Shown piece after piece: positions 1 through 11,805 of a DNA stretch of 64,000 bases (the first letter of the stretch is position 1; every line of letters begins with the position of its first letter). This DNA is from Microvelia longipes (taxonomy: Eukaryota > Arthropoda > Insecta > Hemiptera > Veliidae), in contig JACMZG010001914.1 of the NCBI GenBank assembly GCA_018340805.1, forward strand, positions 13,821,270 to 13,885,269, in the 5' to 3' direction. Below the pieces are notes generated by a model. The model ran no database searches. It was not told the DNA's origin and saw only the letters and a program-made list of their open reading frames with translations. The position numbers and the translations under genes were made by a program.

Positions 1-1932
1 AAAACACTACGTTAAAAGAATTCAAAATGGTAAAAAAGTCTACCTAATTTACAAAAAAATAAAATAAATAAATACTTTTAAAAATAAATAATAAATGGGA
101 TAAATTTTTCAATACGAAGGACTATAATCCATCATCTTACAGTTTTCATTGTCAGTGCTCTTGTAACTTGTTCTAACCAGACATATTTTATTTAGGTGCT
201 ACATTTTAAATTTAAACTTTTTATTCACAAAGTAATTTAAAAAGGTTTATTAAATGTTAGGAATTATTAGGTCTATTATATAGTAAAGATTTTTTTATAT
301 AAATGTAATAACACTAAATAATGTGTTACGTATTATTAAATATTATTATTTACCTGGTTTAAAATTATAGCATTTGTTGTCATATATAATTTAAATGTTA
401 CTCAATTCAGTCATAGAAAATATTAAATGTCTTTTTGCTTTGTCATAAATTCAATTTATATTCTTCAACATACAACCTAAGTCATTTAAATAAACACAAT
501 AAAATCTATATATTGTAGTATATATCTGAATTCACACACCTTTGGTAAAATAGACACAAGAGTTGTGGCTAGTTATTTCTCATATCTTACTTTGCCATTG
601 TCAACTGTCGTGTTATTTTATTTGATATATTAAAATAACAAAGTAATATAAAATAATGTTGTCACATTGTCCGACATATTATATTGGATGAAAATATTAA
701 TTTTTTGTTAAAAGTTTTTGATTTGATAGATTAATGATAATATTTTTTAATAAATAAGGCGCAATCAAATAATTTGATTTAACTTTGACAGGAATAAATT
801 ATTTTACTGTTTTTTGATTCAGGTGGCACTGGCCGGACACTAATTCAAAATGGTAAGGAAGCTTACTGTATTATATATTTCAAAACGGGCACACAATAAA
901 ATCTTAAAGTACCTAATTTTTCTTCTTCAAGATTAAAATGTAAGTTTTATCAAGATGATTGTCAATCATAGTTAATAAGCTCACAATATAAAAGATATGG
1001 ATGTAGCAGATTCTTTTCCCTTACGATAGAATGTAAAAATATATATAAGTTCATGGTCAAATTTTCTTGACTTCTTAACTGTGTTGCCAAAAATGAAACG
1101 ATGCTTCCTCTCAAAATCAGTAACATTGAAACGTTTTAAAGAGTCAAAAATAAATCCGCACATTGTAACCGAACATTAAAGTCATAATTTTTGCTTCAGT
1201 AGGAAAAAAGTTAAGCCATATACTACTAATGAGATTTCCCTAAGAAATACTTCTCCCGAACCATCTTTTAAGCTTTTATTGGAAAAATATGTCTCCTTTT
1301 TCTACTCTAAGGAGGTGTAAAAATAAGTTTACTTGTTGATTTTTTTTTTTATTTACTTACTGTAGTAAAACTATTCAATATTTGGAAAAGACAGAATTTG
1401 TTGTTTGATGTTATGAGTATTCCACAGCGTAGTAACCTACTAATACTGAATTGTTCTTAAGCTGCATAATTATAATGCAAAATTTATTTCTTTTGGTAAT
1501 ACTCTCGCTCCTAGAGTGTTATAGTAAATTTAAATGCAATGGTAAAAACATTAAAAATTAAATAAAACATTTTAAAGAAAAGCGAACTTTTGTATATTTT
1601 TCTTCCGTAAGTAGATATAATAGCATTATGCCATTATGCAGTAAAGTAAACATTGCCGATTTTTGCTAGCAATTACCAGCATCTGCAAGCGCAAGCAATA
1701 CGCCTTTAGACTGAGGCATCGCCTGGTCAGTCTAATAGTAAATAACCTATTATTGCGTAATAAGCTATAATTGCAAATAGAAATATTAGCCTCAGATTGC
1801 GTCACGGCTAGTAATTTCAATAGCCTAGCTTCTCGTACGATTCGGGGGCTAATTTATGAAACTTGTCAGCGGAATTCTTTTTTGCTGTCAGGTAGCACAA
1901 TATATTATTTTCAGTTCGGTTCTCTTGTGAAG
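1..1932. other. AT-rich intergenic sequence, nothing recognised
   Basis: Low-complexity AT-rich DNA with frequent stops in all frames. The short open frames here lack any family motif, codon structure or splice context, and I see no tandem array, long inverted repeat or RNA gene. It may hold old, unrecognisable repeats. Confidence 0.5.
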
Positions 1933-2522
1933 CATAGAGGTATATACTAGAGAATGTATACCTATCCCAATACATTAAGAGGCCTGAAATCATAGAGATA
2001 TATACTAGAGGGGGCATAGCCTGCCTTAATGCATTGAAATGCCTAAAACATCGCATTGGGGCTCTCAGGGGCTCTGTGTAACCTCATTGAAACCTTCTTC
2101 AAGAGCGAATTGTGTTTTGATTTGTATTTTTAACGTTCTTCCAAATGAGTTACTGTAATTTTGTACTGATTCTTTGATTACATTTTTAGCCAAGGTGGTT
2201 ACTTTTTCGATGTTTCAAAATTCAACCAATAAGGCCCCTGTAGTAATAATATCTCTATGCCTGAAATCTTTTTGGGGCTCTCAAGGGCTTTGTATAACCT
2301 CATTAAACCCTCCTCCAAAAGTGAGTTAAGTTGTAACAAATCATTTTTTTCGGTTTCATACACATTTTTTGTTTTCATTTATATTTTAAACGTTCTAACT
2401 ATACAAGTTAATGTAGTTTTGTTCTGTTTATTTGATTATTTTGATAATTGAATGTGATCAGGTTACTTTTCCGATATTTTAGAATTCAACCAATAGGGCT
2501 CCTTCAGTAATATATCTCTATG
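1933..2522. mobile_element. outer TIR miniature element (8-bp TSD), interrupted by a copy of itself
   Basis: The left end reads CATAGAGGTATATACTAGAG and the right end TATATCTCTATG, so the termini are inverted repeats. Flanks are TTGTGAAG on the left and TTATGAAG on the right, an 8-bp target duplication with one mismatch. Its interior is split by the inner copy at 1991-2259. Without that insert it would be about 310 bp and has no coding capacity, so it is a non-autonomous DNA transposon. The 8-bp duplication fits hAT- or P-like transposases, but the ends do not have the usual hAT CAGRG start, so I leave the superfamily open. Confidence 0.75.
1991..2259. mobile_element. inner TIR miniature element nested in its own family
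   Basis: A 269-bp copy that starts CATAGAGATATATACTAGAG and ends AATAATATCTCTATG. It is flanked on both sides by a perfect 8-bp target duplication, CCTGAAAT (1983-1990 and 2260-2267). Internal segments such as GGGGCTCTCAGGGGCTCTG recur in the outer copy just downstream (GGGGCTCTCAAGGGCTTTG), which shows the two are the same family in the same orientation. No protein is encoded. Confidence 0.85.
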
Positions 2523-2612
2523 TTATGAAGCAAACGCATTAATCGGATGAACAAACATTAAATAACAAGGTCCTATATTTAGCTTTAGGTTCAAAATACG
2601 AACATTAAAGTA

Positions 2613-2776
2613 CGACACACGGCTAAAATCAGTTGACAGCGTGGGAAAATGGAGTTGAGGAACCAATAAGATTGGCCTGATTTGAAATTGAGGGCGTGGT
2701 TTAACATCCAGAATTAAACTCATTGGCTCCCTCTTATAATTTCCCCATGCTGTCAATTGATTTTAGTCGTGTGTCG
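2613..2776. mobile_element. CGACACACGG MITE, copy 1
   Basis: A 164-bp element with inverted ends (CGACACACGGCTAAAATCAG on the left, the complement with minor changes on the right) and a conserved middle containing GGGCGTGGTTTA. It follows a TA dinucleotide; the right-hand TA is mutated to TG. Related copies lie at 10626-10783, 23916-24077 and 54241-54357. The TA flanks suggest a Tc1/mariner-type non-autonomous element; that assignment is inference. Confidence 0.75.
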
Positions 2777-4580
2777 TGAAAATGTCACGACACACGTCAT
2801 CAGTGTACTAATTTATTTATAACTATAATTAAAATAATACTTATAATCATTTTTAACTACGTGAGTCGTCACATTTATTATGTGTACTGTTTTATTTTTA
2901 ACTATAATACATTTAATTTGCTCTTAAAATATTTTACTGCAATAAGATAGGCTGATTGACATCCTGTATTATGTCGAAAAACACGAGTTTTTTTAAATTT
3001 TATATCAATCCTAAAGATGCCGACGATATGTTAATTTATTTAGTTTTAACATTATAAAAGTTATAATGTTTTTATTTTTTCATTTTAAGCATTACCAAAA
3101 AATGTATATATTATAATTTGTTGTATTTTTAAAGGGAATGAGCTTAAAAAATATCATACGTCAACCATCTTCACGTCTCTGTGAAAGATAGCAGTTCACA
3201 AAATATTACAAAATCCTAAACCAGTTTAAAAGAACAAAAAAATTATTGTATAATAATATTCACAAAAAAGTGAAAGGAGGCCTAGGTCAAATAAATATCT
3301 CATTCAAAAAGGACTGGCAAACCTGCGTATTACTACGACATTGGTTCACAATACACCAAGGGCAACACTGATACTTCATTTTCATTGTCAACTTAATTAT
3401 CTATACGCCTATTAAACAACTTATTTAAGACTCAGCATGTCTTAAATCAGTTATACAATTAATTAAATATATGTGATAGGATAATTATATTGTTTTTAAG
3501 AACAAAATAATTAATTTTTGAATGAATTAAAAATTAATTAGGCTATTTTGCGAAAAATTTATAAATTGATACTCTAAAGCATTATATGATTTATATAACT
3601 TTATTTTGTATTAAAGAATTAAAATCTTTCTTTATGAGGGGTAAGGAATGAGGATGGGCTCAGACCTTCCCCCTTCCATACACCCTTAATACTAACAAAA
3701 AAATGTGCTTATATTTTTTTTCGAAGTGAAATTGTTTTTTCTCTTGGTTTGACTCGTCTGCATCGGTTGTTTATTATAAGTTTAAATCGAAATTCGGCAT
3801 AAAACTTAGAAGGGAAAAGAATTATGGTGATAGTAAACCTATGGTGTCACGTTGCACATAAGGGAAGTTGTTTAATAAGTTCTTCCTTAAGTACTCGTTG
3901 CATCTGAGGATCAATTCTGCCAAAGGATTGTGTAGCTTGAAATGTCCAAGCTACCTTCAACATAAAATAACGTTTTTGTTAAAGAACCTTTTCTGATGTG
4001 GTAGTTTTATAAGTTTTTCATAAGCTTATAGAAATTAAAGAATTTTCTATCTTCCTTAGACTGGTTATACAATTTACTGGCTAGTTAATCAAGTGTATGA
4101 GACGACTAAGCCGATAAAAATTAATAATTACACTGGTCATTGAATGCCAATTAGAGGTACTTTGTTATATGTAACACTAAAGAAAATGTATCCTAGTAAA
4201 TAGTCCTTAAAATCCTATTAAATGGATTTTAGGAGTTTCTTTAGAAGGTAGCTTGAACTGTCTCATTGCTGCAAAATTTAACCCCCAAGTTCCTTTAGTT
4301 CCTAGCTAAGAAATGTCTTAAACATACAGTTAGAGTGAGCAACATCTGCTTCATTCTCAGGAGTGTTAGGAAAGAGTCCCTGCGACTAAGACATGCGACC
4401 CAGACTGGTAAGTGAACTGGACCCCAGACTGGTAGTGATTGTACTAGACCCCAGACTGGTGAGTGTACTAGATCCCTAGACTACCTAGAACTACCTAATC
4501 ATCACCCCCTGTCAGCCAGCATCCTACCCCTTAGCCTAGCTTCGTAACAAGGTTGGGACGTACGTTGGTGAACTGATTAT
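2777..4580. other. AT-rich sequence, no gene seen
   Basis: No coding or RNA feature was found. Around 4400-4460 the phrase ACCCCAGACTGGT recurs with small variations, a minor local duplication just upstream of the promoter-like site. Confidence 0.45.
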
Positions 4581-4613
4581 TATATAAAAGTGTGGCAGTT
4601 CTTCGTTTTCAGT
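4581..4613 (+). promoter_or_regulatory. TATA box plus initiator, arthropod-type core promoter
   Basis: TATATAAA at 4581-4588 is followed by the arthropod initiator TCAGT at 4609-4613, whose A (4611) is 30 bases from the first base of the TATA box, the canonical spacing. No open reading frame of note follows, so this may be a decayed LTR or non-autonomous element promoter, or chance. Confidence 0.35.
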
Positions 4614-5226
4614 ACGTTCATTCTGCCCCTGATAAATTAAATCTATTGTAATCAAAACGTCGATCTTAACACATTTATTGTTTTCACATATTATATTAGC
4701 CTTCCGTGATTGATTGATAGTGATTCATATAAAACTTGTTATCAATATTTATTATAAAATAAAATACACATCTAAATGTCAAGCATTTTTTCTTGTTATT
4801 CCTTACTCGTTTGTTTGTCCCCAAATGATTAAATGCTTAGCAAATCCTCGAGATCCCTGTGATGCAATCTTGTTGATTAACTGAGCATCATTCTGGTTAT
4901 GTGTGTCTTATTAGTGTCTTTTCAAACATGCTTATATAACTCTATTGGAAACTCTGATGTAAAGATGGCAACCATTATCCTAATTCATATGATAAACATG
5001 CATTGAAAAGTTCGATTTCAAAGCATTGTTATGTTCAATAATTTATTAAATATGTACTATTTTATTATATTTTTTATTAAGTTGTTTTATTTTTATTTTT
5101 CATTCAGTAGGTATATGGAAAGTATTGTATTTGAAATAAAATCCGAAACTGGGATGTTACCGGTATTATCTGTTTCAAGTGTTTTAAGGCCTCCTGAGTT
5201 GTTTTTCTCGAAGTTGTCTGTCTGTG

Positions 5227-5227
<1 letters not shown>

Positions 5228-5274
<47 letters not shown>
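5228..5274. repeat. (GT)n microsatellite
   Basis: About 23 uninterrupted GT units. The open frames across it on either strand are repeat translations (poly-VC, poly-TH) and are not genes. Confidence 0.95.
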
Positions 5275-5277
<3 letters not shown>

Positions 5278-5319
5278 CATCGTAGCTCCCAATGTATTCA
5301 TGCTAGGGAGTATCAGTAT

Positions 5320-5637
5320 ACCGCTGTAGTTGTGGTATTCGTAAATTATTTTTACGAACTACCGCTGTAGTTGTGGTATTCGAAAATTATTTGTACGAAC
5401 TACCGCTGTAGTTGTGGTATTCGTAAATTATTTTTACGAACTACCGCTATAGTTGTGGTATTCGTAAATTATTTGTACGAACTACCGCTGTAGTTGTGGT
5501 ATTCGTAAATTATTTTTACGAACTACCGCTGTAGTTGTGGTATTCGGAAATTATTTTTACGAACTACCTGTAGTTGTGGTATTCGGAAATTATTTTTACG
5601 AACTACCGCTATAGTTGTGGTATTCGTAAATTATTTT
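5320..5637. repeat. 41-bp tandem array, eight copies
   Basis: The unit starts ACCGCTGTAGTTGTGGTATT and continues TCGTAAATTATTTTTACGAACT. Copies begin at 5320, 5361, 5402, 5443, 5484, 5525, 5566 and 5605, so the period is 41 except for one shortened unit. Each unit contains the imperfect palindrome TTCGTAAATTATTTTTACGAA, so a transcript would form a row of identical small hairpins. The single-copy counterpart in the other dispersed copies (for example near 27740) shows the array expanded inside the repeat. Confidence 0.9.
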
Positions 5638-5823
5638 TTAAGTCTTCATTAACCCGTAATAATGCGAAAATTTCGAAAAATCATAAAACACGAAAAAAGA
5701 TGCGATCCGAGTGAGGTTTGGAACGTATGTAGCACTATATAAGACTAACATATCTGTTAAATTTCATCTCATTAGTTCAATTTTTATTACATGACTTGAG
5801 TACGTTTTAAAAAAAAAAATAAA

Positions 5824-6532
5824 AATTCTGGCGCGGTGGTCCGCATGTCGGGCGAATTTCCTTTGGATGCGTGTTTCCGTGCTTTTTACATTATATAAGT
5901 TTACAACTAGTAAATAAATAATTCCGGCACGGCGGTCCGCTGTCGGGCGAATTTCATTTAGAATGCGTGTTTCCGTGCTAAACAACCCATTTCTTGCTTA
6001 TGCAAGAACCATGCCCATTGCGTGGTTCCGGTTCATGCTTTAGAACCTAAGCAGTTACTCAATTGTCAAGCACTGCTCGTCACTCATTTTGTCTGTATTT
6101 TCCAAAGGAAATGCGCATAATCATCCAGTTGTTGTACAAAACTATGCCTCTAAAATTAGAAGTACGTACGTATTATTTGCACTAGTTTAAAGATTAGTTA
6201 CTTATCTTTAAGCTTAGTCAGTTATCTTTAAAGGTTTTAGCGCATTTCCTTTGGAAAATACAGACAAAATGAGTGACGAGCAGTGCTTGACAATTGAGTA
6301 ACTGCTTAGGTTCTAAAGCATGAACCGGAACCACGCAATGGGCATGGTTCTTGCATAAGCAAGAAATGGGTTGTTTAGCACGGAAACACGCATTCTAAAT
6401 GAAATTCGCCCGACAGCGGACCACCGCGCCGGAATTATTTATTTACTAGTTGTAAACTTATATAATGTAAAAAGCACGGAAACACGCATCCAAAGGAAAT
6501 TCGCCCGACATGCGGACCACCGCGCCAGAATT
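5824..6532. repeat. foldback element with 293-bp arms
   Basis: The left arm (5824-6116) and right arm (6240-6532) are near-perfect inverted copies of equal length around a 123-bp loop. Each arm contains two diverged copies of a motif reading GGTGGTCCGC...CGGGCGAATTTC followed by CGTGTTTCCGTGC, so the arm is itself internally duplicated. The 73-residue open frames in each arm are mirror images of one another and have no codon or family signal. The GGTGGTCCGCATGTCGGGCG portion matches the head of the tRNA-derived SINE next to it. Confidence 0.9.
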
Positions 6533-6567
6533 ATTTTTAGTTGTAAACTTATATTAGGTAAAAAAAA

Positions 6568-6673
6568 CGATAAAAATTATTGTCCCTACTAGGATTTGAA
6601 CCCAGGTACTCTGGGTTTGAGAGCTCGCATCCAAAGGAAATTCGCCCGACATGCGGACCACCGCGCCAGAATT
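6568..6673 (-). mobile_element. tRNA-derived SINE fragment
   Basis: Read on the minus strand, this has an A-box-like region (GGCGCGGTGGTCCGCATG), then GGGTTCAAATCC, a good polymerase III B box, about 55 bases downstream, then a tail ending GACAATAATTTTTATCG. The same tail closes the copy at 16060-16165. It is too diverged to fold as a functional tRNA. Confidence 0.6.
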
Positions 6674-6707
6674 ATTTTCTAGTTGTAAACTTATATTTTA
6701 GTAAAAA

Positions 6708-6775
6708 AAAAACTATAAAAATTATCGACCCTTCCAGGATGTGAACCCAGGTACCCTGAGTTTGAGTGGTCGTAT
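6708..6775 (-). mobile_element. second SINE tail with B box
   Basis: Minus strand GGGTACCTGGGTTCACATCC followed by a TCGATAATTTTTATAG tail is a diverged copy of the element just to its left. It is fused on its other side to the CGACTTCGG repeat. Confidence 0.5.
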
Positions 6776-7110
6776 TGACTCCGACCACTGCCATTCAACT
6801 CAGAGGCCCAAAAAACATCGAAACGACACCCTACTCGAAATTTAATTTTCAACGACCGTAATGTTGGTTTTCTATATTTTTTGTGGTTTTTTCGACTTTT
6901 TGGTAACTTAAAGTGGTCGTATCGTCTTCGGACCGGTTTCATTCGATTCAGCGCCCAAAATTACATAGAAACGACACCCTACTCGAAATTTATTTTTTAT
7001 CGACCTAAATTTTGGTTTTTGGTAATTTACAATGGTTTTTTTCGACTTTTTGGTCACTTAGAGTGGTCGTATCGACTTCGGACCGGTTTCATTCGATTCA
7101 GCATCTCAAA
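6760..7110. repeat. three diverged copies of a GGTCGTATCGACTTCGG repeat
   Basis: The stretch from GACTTTTTGGTCACTTAGAG to CGACACCCTACTCGAAATTT recurs about three times here, with a further copy at about 9010-9180 and an inverted one at about 15900-16050. The open frames across it (both strands) are simply translations of the repeat. Confidence 0.7.
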
Positions 7111-7329
7111 AAACATAAATATTGACCTTTTTCGCGGCGAAAATATTAACCCTGAATTTTTCCGATTTTTTGAAAATTTTGCTGACTCAGCAAACCGGGT
7201 TTATGACGTCACAAAAACCTGGTTTTCAATAGGGTTCGTGTCCTCCCAAGGTTGATTTTTGTACCAAGTTTGGTTAAAAAATATTAATCCGTTCGAAAGA
7301 TAGAGTGTTTACAAGAAAGTGTCTAGAAA

Positions 7330-7477
<148 letters not shown>

Positions 7478-7569
7478 TCTCGCGAAATGTATTTTTTCGT
7501 CATTAGGGACCTCTGAAACGGATTTGTGTCGTGGTCCGAGGTTCGAATTCCGCCATGACGCCTATCCCA

Positions 7570-7740
7570 TTAGCCGAATTTCCAAAGGAAATTCGCTAAA
7601 AATCGGATAATGCTCTAATTGAGTTGAAATTTGAGGTGTATTCTGAGGACGAGCGAAGCAAGTCCAAAGCAGGGCGGATGAGCTTAGCGAATCTGATCTA
7701 ATAAGGAAAAGTTCCGAGGTACCCCATTCCCAATTTTTTT
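7570..7740 (+). repeat. tail fragment of the dispersed GAGCGAAGCGAG repeat
   Basis: Contains CTGAGGACGAGCGAAGCAAG, then GGGCGGATGAGCTTAGCGAA, then AAGTTCCGAGGTACCCC. This is the closing section of the family at 25317-25620, 26395-26705 and 28180-28335. The 5S-like module that precedes this tail elsewhere is missing here. Just upstream, at about 7541, GAGGTTCGAATTCC resembles a polymerase III B box. Confidence 0.6.
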
Positions 7741-9197
7741 AATATGTAGTATGTATTATATTCATATAATATTCATGTTTATATTAAATTCATGAAATTA
7801 TATTCCTCATTTTGTTCAATAACATAATGTATCTAGAATAAATATGTATAATTTATAAGTAGTAAATTAGTAACAGTTTGCCTAAGTCGCGATCGAATAC
7901 TCGATTTCGGCACAGGAGGTACGTGGTTCACAGCCCAGGCTAATTAAAATAGATTTCTCTTACTTTATATAATACTTAGTACAAAAACCAACCTTAATGT
8001 ACAGAACCTTATTGTTTATGAAATATTTATGACGTCAATAAACCACAATAATGACACAGCAAAAAGTCTGAAAACTTAAAAAAAATTAAGGTGGTCGATT
8101 TATAAATTAATACGCGTATGTTTGTATGGTTAACACGTTTACAAAATTTATCAAATTAATAGTTTCGACTTTATCGGTTGACATATATAACCCTGTGGAA
8201 ACAAATCACGTTTTTTACTAATACATTCGCTTATATTGTGGCAGTATTCCACTTACACAATAATATGATTATTAAAACTAGTTAAGTTCGCTTAACTAGT
8301 AATATGACAAACTGATATAAGACAATAACTATGTGGCTGTGAAGCGTTTATTGGCAGGCACAACGCCGCGAAGCGGCCAAAAGTTTTCGCTTGATTTTTT
8401 TTAAAGGTTACATTGTTTGGTTGAAATTATTCCTTTTATATATTAAATTTTCAAGTAAAGAATTAAAGAAACATATTATTAGACTCTTTATACCCAAGAC
8501 AAAGTTTGCTAGACTACTTGAGATAAAAATCACTAAATTGTTAATGAGTTAATTGTTGTAATTAATAACAAAGTCGATAAATTAAGATAGCGAAACGTCA
8601 TGAAACAAACAATAGTACAATAATAACAAGATAGAAGTGCTAAAACAATAATAAACGAATTAAATCTTAATTTGACCTGTAATTTGCCCAGAAGTAAAAA
8701 TTAAGATATTAACTGCACGCTATAGGAAACCAAAAAAAAAAAAAAAAAATGGAAAAAAGCCACTCAATGTGAATAATTTTAAGTTTCGAAAAATACATCA
8801 AGTCCATAGAAAAAGTGCGACGTGGGTTATATCAGTAATGCCAATAAACATGTACATTTTATTTATTGAACATTGAAAAAAATTGTTAAATAGTAAAAAT
8901 GGGTATTATTTATTAGTATAAGAAGATTATACAAATTATAAAATAATATGTAAAAACTCAGAATTTGAAAATATGTGTTAAAACTTATATTTTAACACAT
9001 GTTTGCCAAGGGTTTTCGACTTTTTGGTCACTTAGAGTGGTCGCATCGACTTCGTTTTATTCGATTAGCGCCTAAAAAACATAAATAACTTATGTTATAA
9101 ACTTATAATATGTTATAAGTTATAACTTTTTCCCGAAGAAAAGTTTTAACTTTGAATTTTACAGCTTTTATTTAAGTTCACTAATTCAGCAAACAGG
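7741..9197. other. AT-rich sequence with repeat fragments only
   Basis: No gene was seen. TGACGTCAATAAACC...CAATAATGACACAGC near 8030 is a fragment of the dispersed repeat, and 9010-9180 is another CGACTTCG repeat fragment. A short perfect hairpin (ACTAGTTAAGTTCGCTTAACTAGT) lies near 8278-8301. Confidence 0.45.
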
Positions 9198-9490
9198 TAC
9201 TTTGTATGTAGCAACTTATTGTGCTGTATATGATTGATCAGTTTACTTTTGTATGTAGCAAATTATTGTGCTGTATATGATTGATCAGTTTACTTTGTAT
9301 GTAGCAACTTACTGTGCTGTATATGATTGATCAGTTTACTTTGTATGTAGCAACTTATTGTGCTGTATATGATTGATCAGTATGCTGTGTATGTAGCAAC
9401 TTATTGTGCTGTATATGATTGATCAGTATGCTGTGTATATAGCAACTTATTGTGCTGTATATGATTGATCAGTATGCTGTGTATGTAGCT
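9198..9490. repeat. 45/46-bp tandem array, seven copies
   Basis: The unit is TACTTTGTATGTAGCAACTT followed by ATTGTGCTGTATATGATTGATCAGTT. Copies begin at 9198, 9244, 9291, 9337, 9381, 9427 and 9473. The last three share a TATGCTGTG variant, which indicates local spread of a subtype. Confidence 0.9.
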
Positions 9491-10625
9491 TTTGATATGA
9501 ATCAGATTACCTTTTTATGAAGCAACTTATTGTAAATAAGCAGCCTTATTTTGTATTTTTGATATAATTATATTATGTTTTTTTCTATTTCTATTTATAA
9601 TTATTAATTAATTTATATTTATAATTTATAGAAATAATTAATTTTAGAAACCGTCTGCAATTATCCAACCTTATTTACAATTTTACGCATCATTAAAAAC
9701 TTAATTAAAGAATATAAACTGTTTTTAACAAAGGATATCAATTCATTCTTATCCGATTATTATTAAGCCTTTTGAATGGTATAGGACCAACCTGTGTGCT
9801 TTCCGAATCAGTCTTACCAATCTCCCCTTTTTATTAGTATAATGTTAAAAAAATGGTACAAGCAGAACTTCAAGAATATATCACACCTCAAACTAAAGTT
9901 GTATAAGTGGATTGACCCCACCCGCTTTTAATTTAAATTAGGTACAATAAATAAGTCTAAGGATAATAAGTATAAAGTTACCTTAAGTCGTGATAATAAA
10001 TTAACTTGGTATAGAGAGTAAGTTATCAAGGTCAGGTCACATGTACCGTACTTGTGCGCTAAGTACCTCAACTTTATAAGTAAAAGGTACTTGATATACA
10101 CGCCTAGCTGTATCTGACAAAGTTTGTAGTGATATATCTGATAGATAATATCTGAAGTATACGAACATACTAATATAATAATATATTAATACAATGTAAT
10201 ACGTGTTGTACTTGAAGATTTATTAAGAAGGAGCGATATTGTGACTGGATGTGAGTTTGTTGAGGATATCTAGTTATTTACACTTGTGCTTCTAATCTTT
10301 AAACTGCATGTTTCATATTGAACAGGAGTATGAACAAAATGCAGGTGCAATAAACAACCAATCAACTCAAACCTGCAAGGCGTATATTTCCCTGCATAAA
10401 GGTACAAATTAGGGCTCTATATCTAATCAAAAATTCGGTTACATGACATTTCGGTACGTTTCTTCACGAATTTAGACTCGCTTCACTCGTCCTCTGAATT
10501 GCATGGTGTCCAAAACCTTAATATTTTATTGTACGGTTTTGCAACCTTTGAGCTCAAAATTAAAAGTTATCTCGACGTCCAGAGCTTAGTTTATACCTTT
10601 TATTTTCCTATATGTATTTATAGTA
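9491..10625. other. intergenic, no feature recognised
   Basis: No coding or RNA signal. GACTCGCTTCACTCGTCC at about 10468 is a lone, inverted, one-base-changed copy of the mirror motif. Confidence 0.4.
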
Positions 10626-10783
10626 CGACACATGGCTAAAATCAGTTGACAGCGTGGGAAAAAGTGTTGAGGAATGAGGTTGGTCCGATTTGAAATGGTG
10701 GGCGTGGTTTATCATTTTAGGAATAACCTCATTGGCTCTCTGGCATTATTTTTCCACGCTGACAACTGATTTTAGCCGTGTGT
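10626..10783. mobile_element. CGACACACGG MITE, copy 2
   Basis: Same family as 2613-2776: starts CGACACATGGCTAAAATCAG, shares the GGGCGTGGTTTA middle and the GATTTTAGCCGTGTGT end, and is flanked by TA on both sides. Confidence 0.7.
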
Positions 10784-11775
10784 TACACTATGCCTACATC
10801 TTAAACTTGGTAACAAGATCGTTCGAACTAAAAGTAGAAGTTTAAACCCTGAAACCTTAATCCCGTTCAGATTCGTGAAAACAAGAAACCAATAGAGTAA
10901 AAGTAAGTTAACTATATTTACGCTAGTGAAAATTCGCTTAAACTAATTTTAAGCAAACCAATCTAGTTTCACCTGCGTAAACAAAAAGTCTTCCAAGAAA
11001 AAATTATCATAAACTATAATGTTAAAGCTCTTTAATTGACAATTACTTTATTACATTACGTGTCTTTTTTATTAAAAAAATTATATTATTTTCTCTTATG
11101 ACTCAGAGTGCATTTACTGCCATAATATGCTAATTTAAAATTATGATAAAATATAAGTAGTATTACTTTAAAACTTTAACCTTATAGTCGTAATAAATTT
11201 AAAACTTAACACATCTGATATTAAAGCGGTAAGCGTTTTCTCAGCCAAGAAAGTTAACTAAACTAAGCCATATTGTGAGTTATAAATGTCAAAACAGTCA
11301 GTCATATTTCTATGAAACTATTAATTGATTTTTTAACAGTTATATTAATAAAGTGTGCCAAGAATTATATTAGAAAATTATGGAAAATGTTGTCAAGGAT
11401 AATGACTTGTGGTGCAGGCATTCATTTCCTATTGGAGTATATGAACATGACATACCATACAATACATATAGTCTATAACATACTTTAATTATAGTTAGAG
11501 TAGATTTGAGTAGAGACGATGGAATAACTTTTCCGTCAAAGTGATTTTTTTGTGGAACTGCCCACCATTTAATAATGAAAAATAAAGATTAGACAAGAGA
11601 AGGAAGAAAGGTAATTTTGTTGAATTGGTATAGTTGGGGGTTAGTGGCAGCGATAAAATTGCTAATTTTAAGCCCAATCATGTGTGATAACAGTCCCATA
11701 AACAAGGATCCTGAATGAAGGGGATGACGTGATAGGTAACTTTTTTGACCCCATGGAAACGTCCGTAAGGTCCAA

Positions 11776-11805
11776 CTCTATCTCATACAACGGTATGAGA
11801 TAGAG
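11776..11805. repeat. perfect 13-bp stem, 4-nt loop hairpin
   Basis: CTCTATCTCATAC, loop AACG, then its exact complement GTATGAGATAGAG. It is isolated, with no T-tract or gene next to it, so no function is assigned. Confidence 0.8.

Larger units (their letters stand above)
5097..5810 (+). repeat. dispersed ~800-bp repeat family, copy A
   Basis: The head (GTAGGTATATGGAAAGTATT), a run leading to a GT tract, TTATCATCGTAGCTCCC, TCATTAACCCGTAATAATG and a downstream ATCTCATTA segment occur in the same order in copies at 25925-26705 and 27510-28335 and, inverted, at 22380-23180. This copy contains the GT microsatellite and an expanded 41-bp array, and it runs into the foldback at 5824. It has no coding capacity. 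Confidence 0.65.

Noticed and set aside
5764..6592. Two 73-codon frames starting MFSTETRI
   Set aside because: They are the two mirror-image arms of the foldback, with no codon or family signal, and the end of one is a poly-A/T run.
6691..7255. Frames of 83 and 124 codons on opposite strands
   Set aside because: Both translate the CGACTTCGG tandem repeat; the repeated peptide blocks follow the DNA repeat period.
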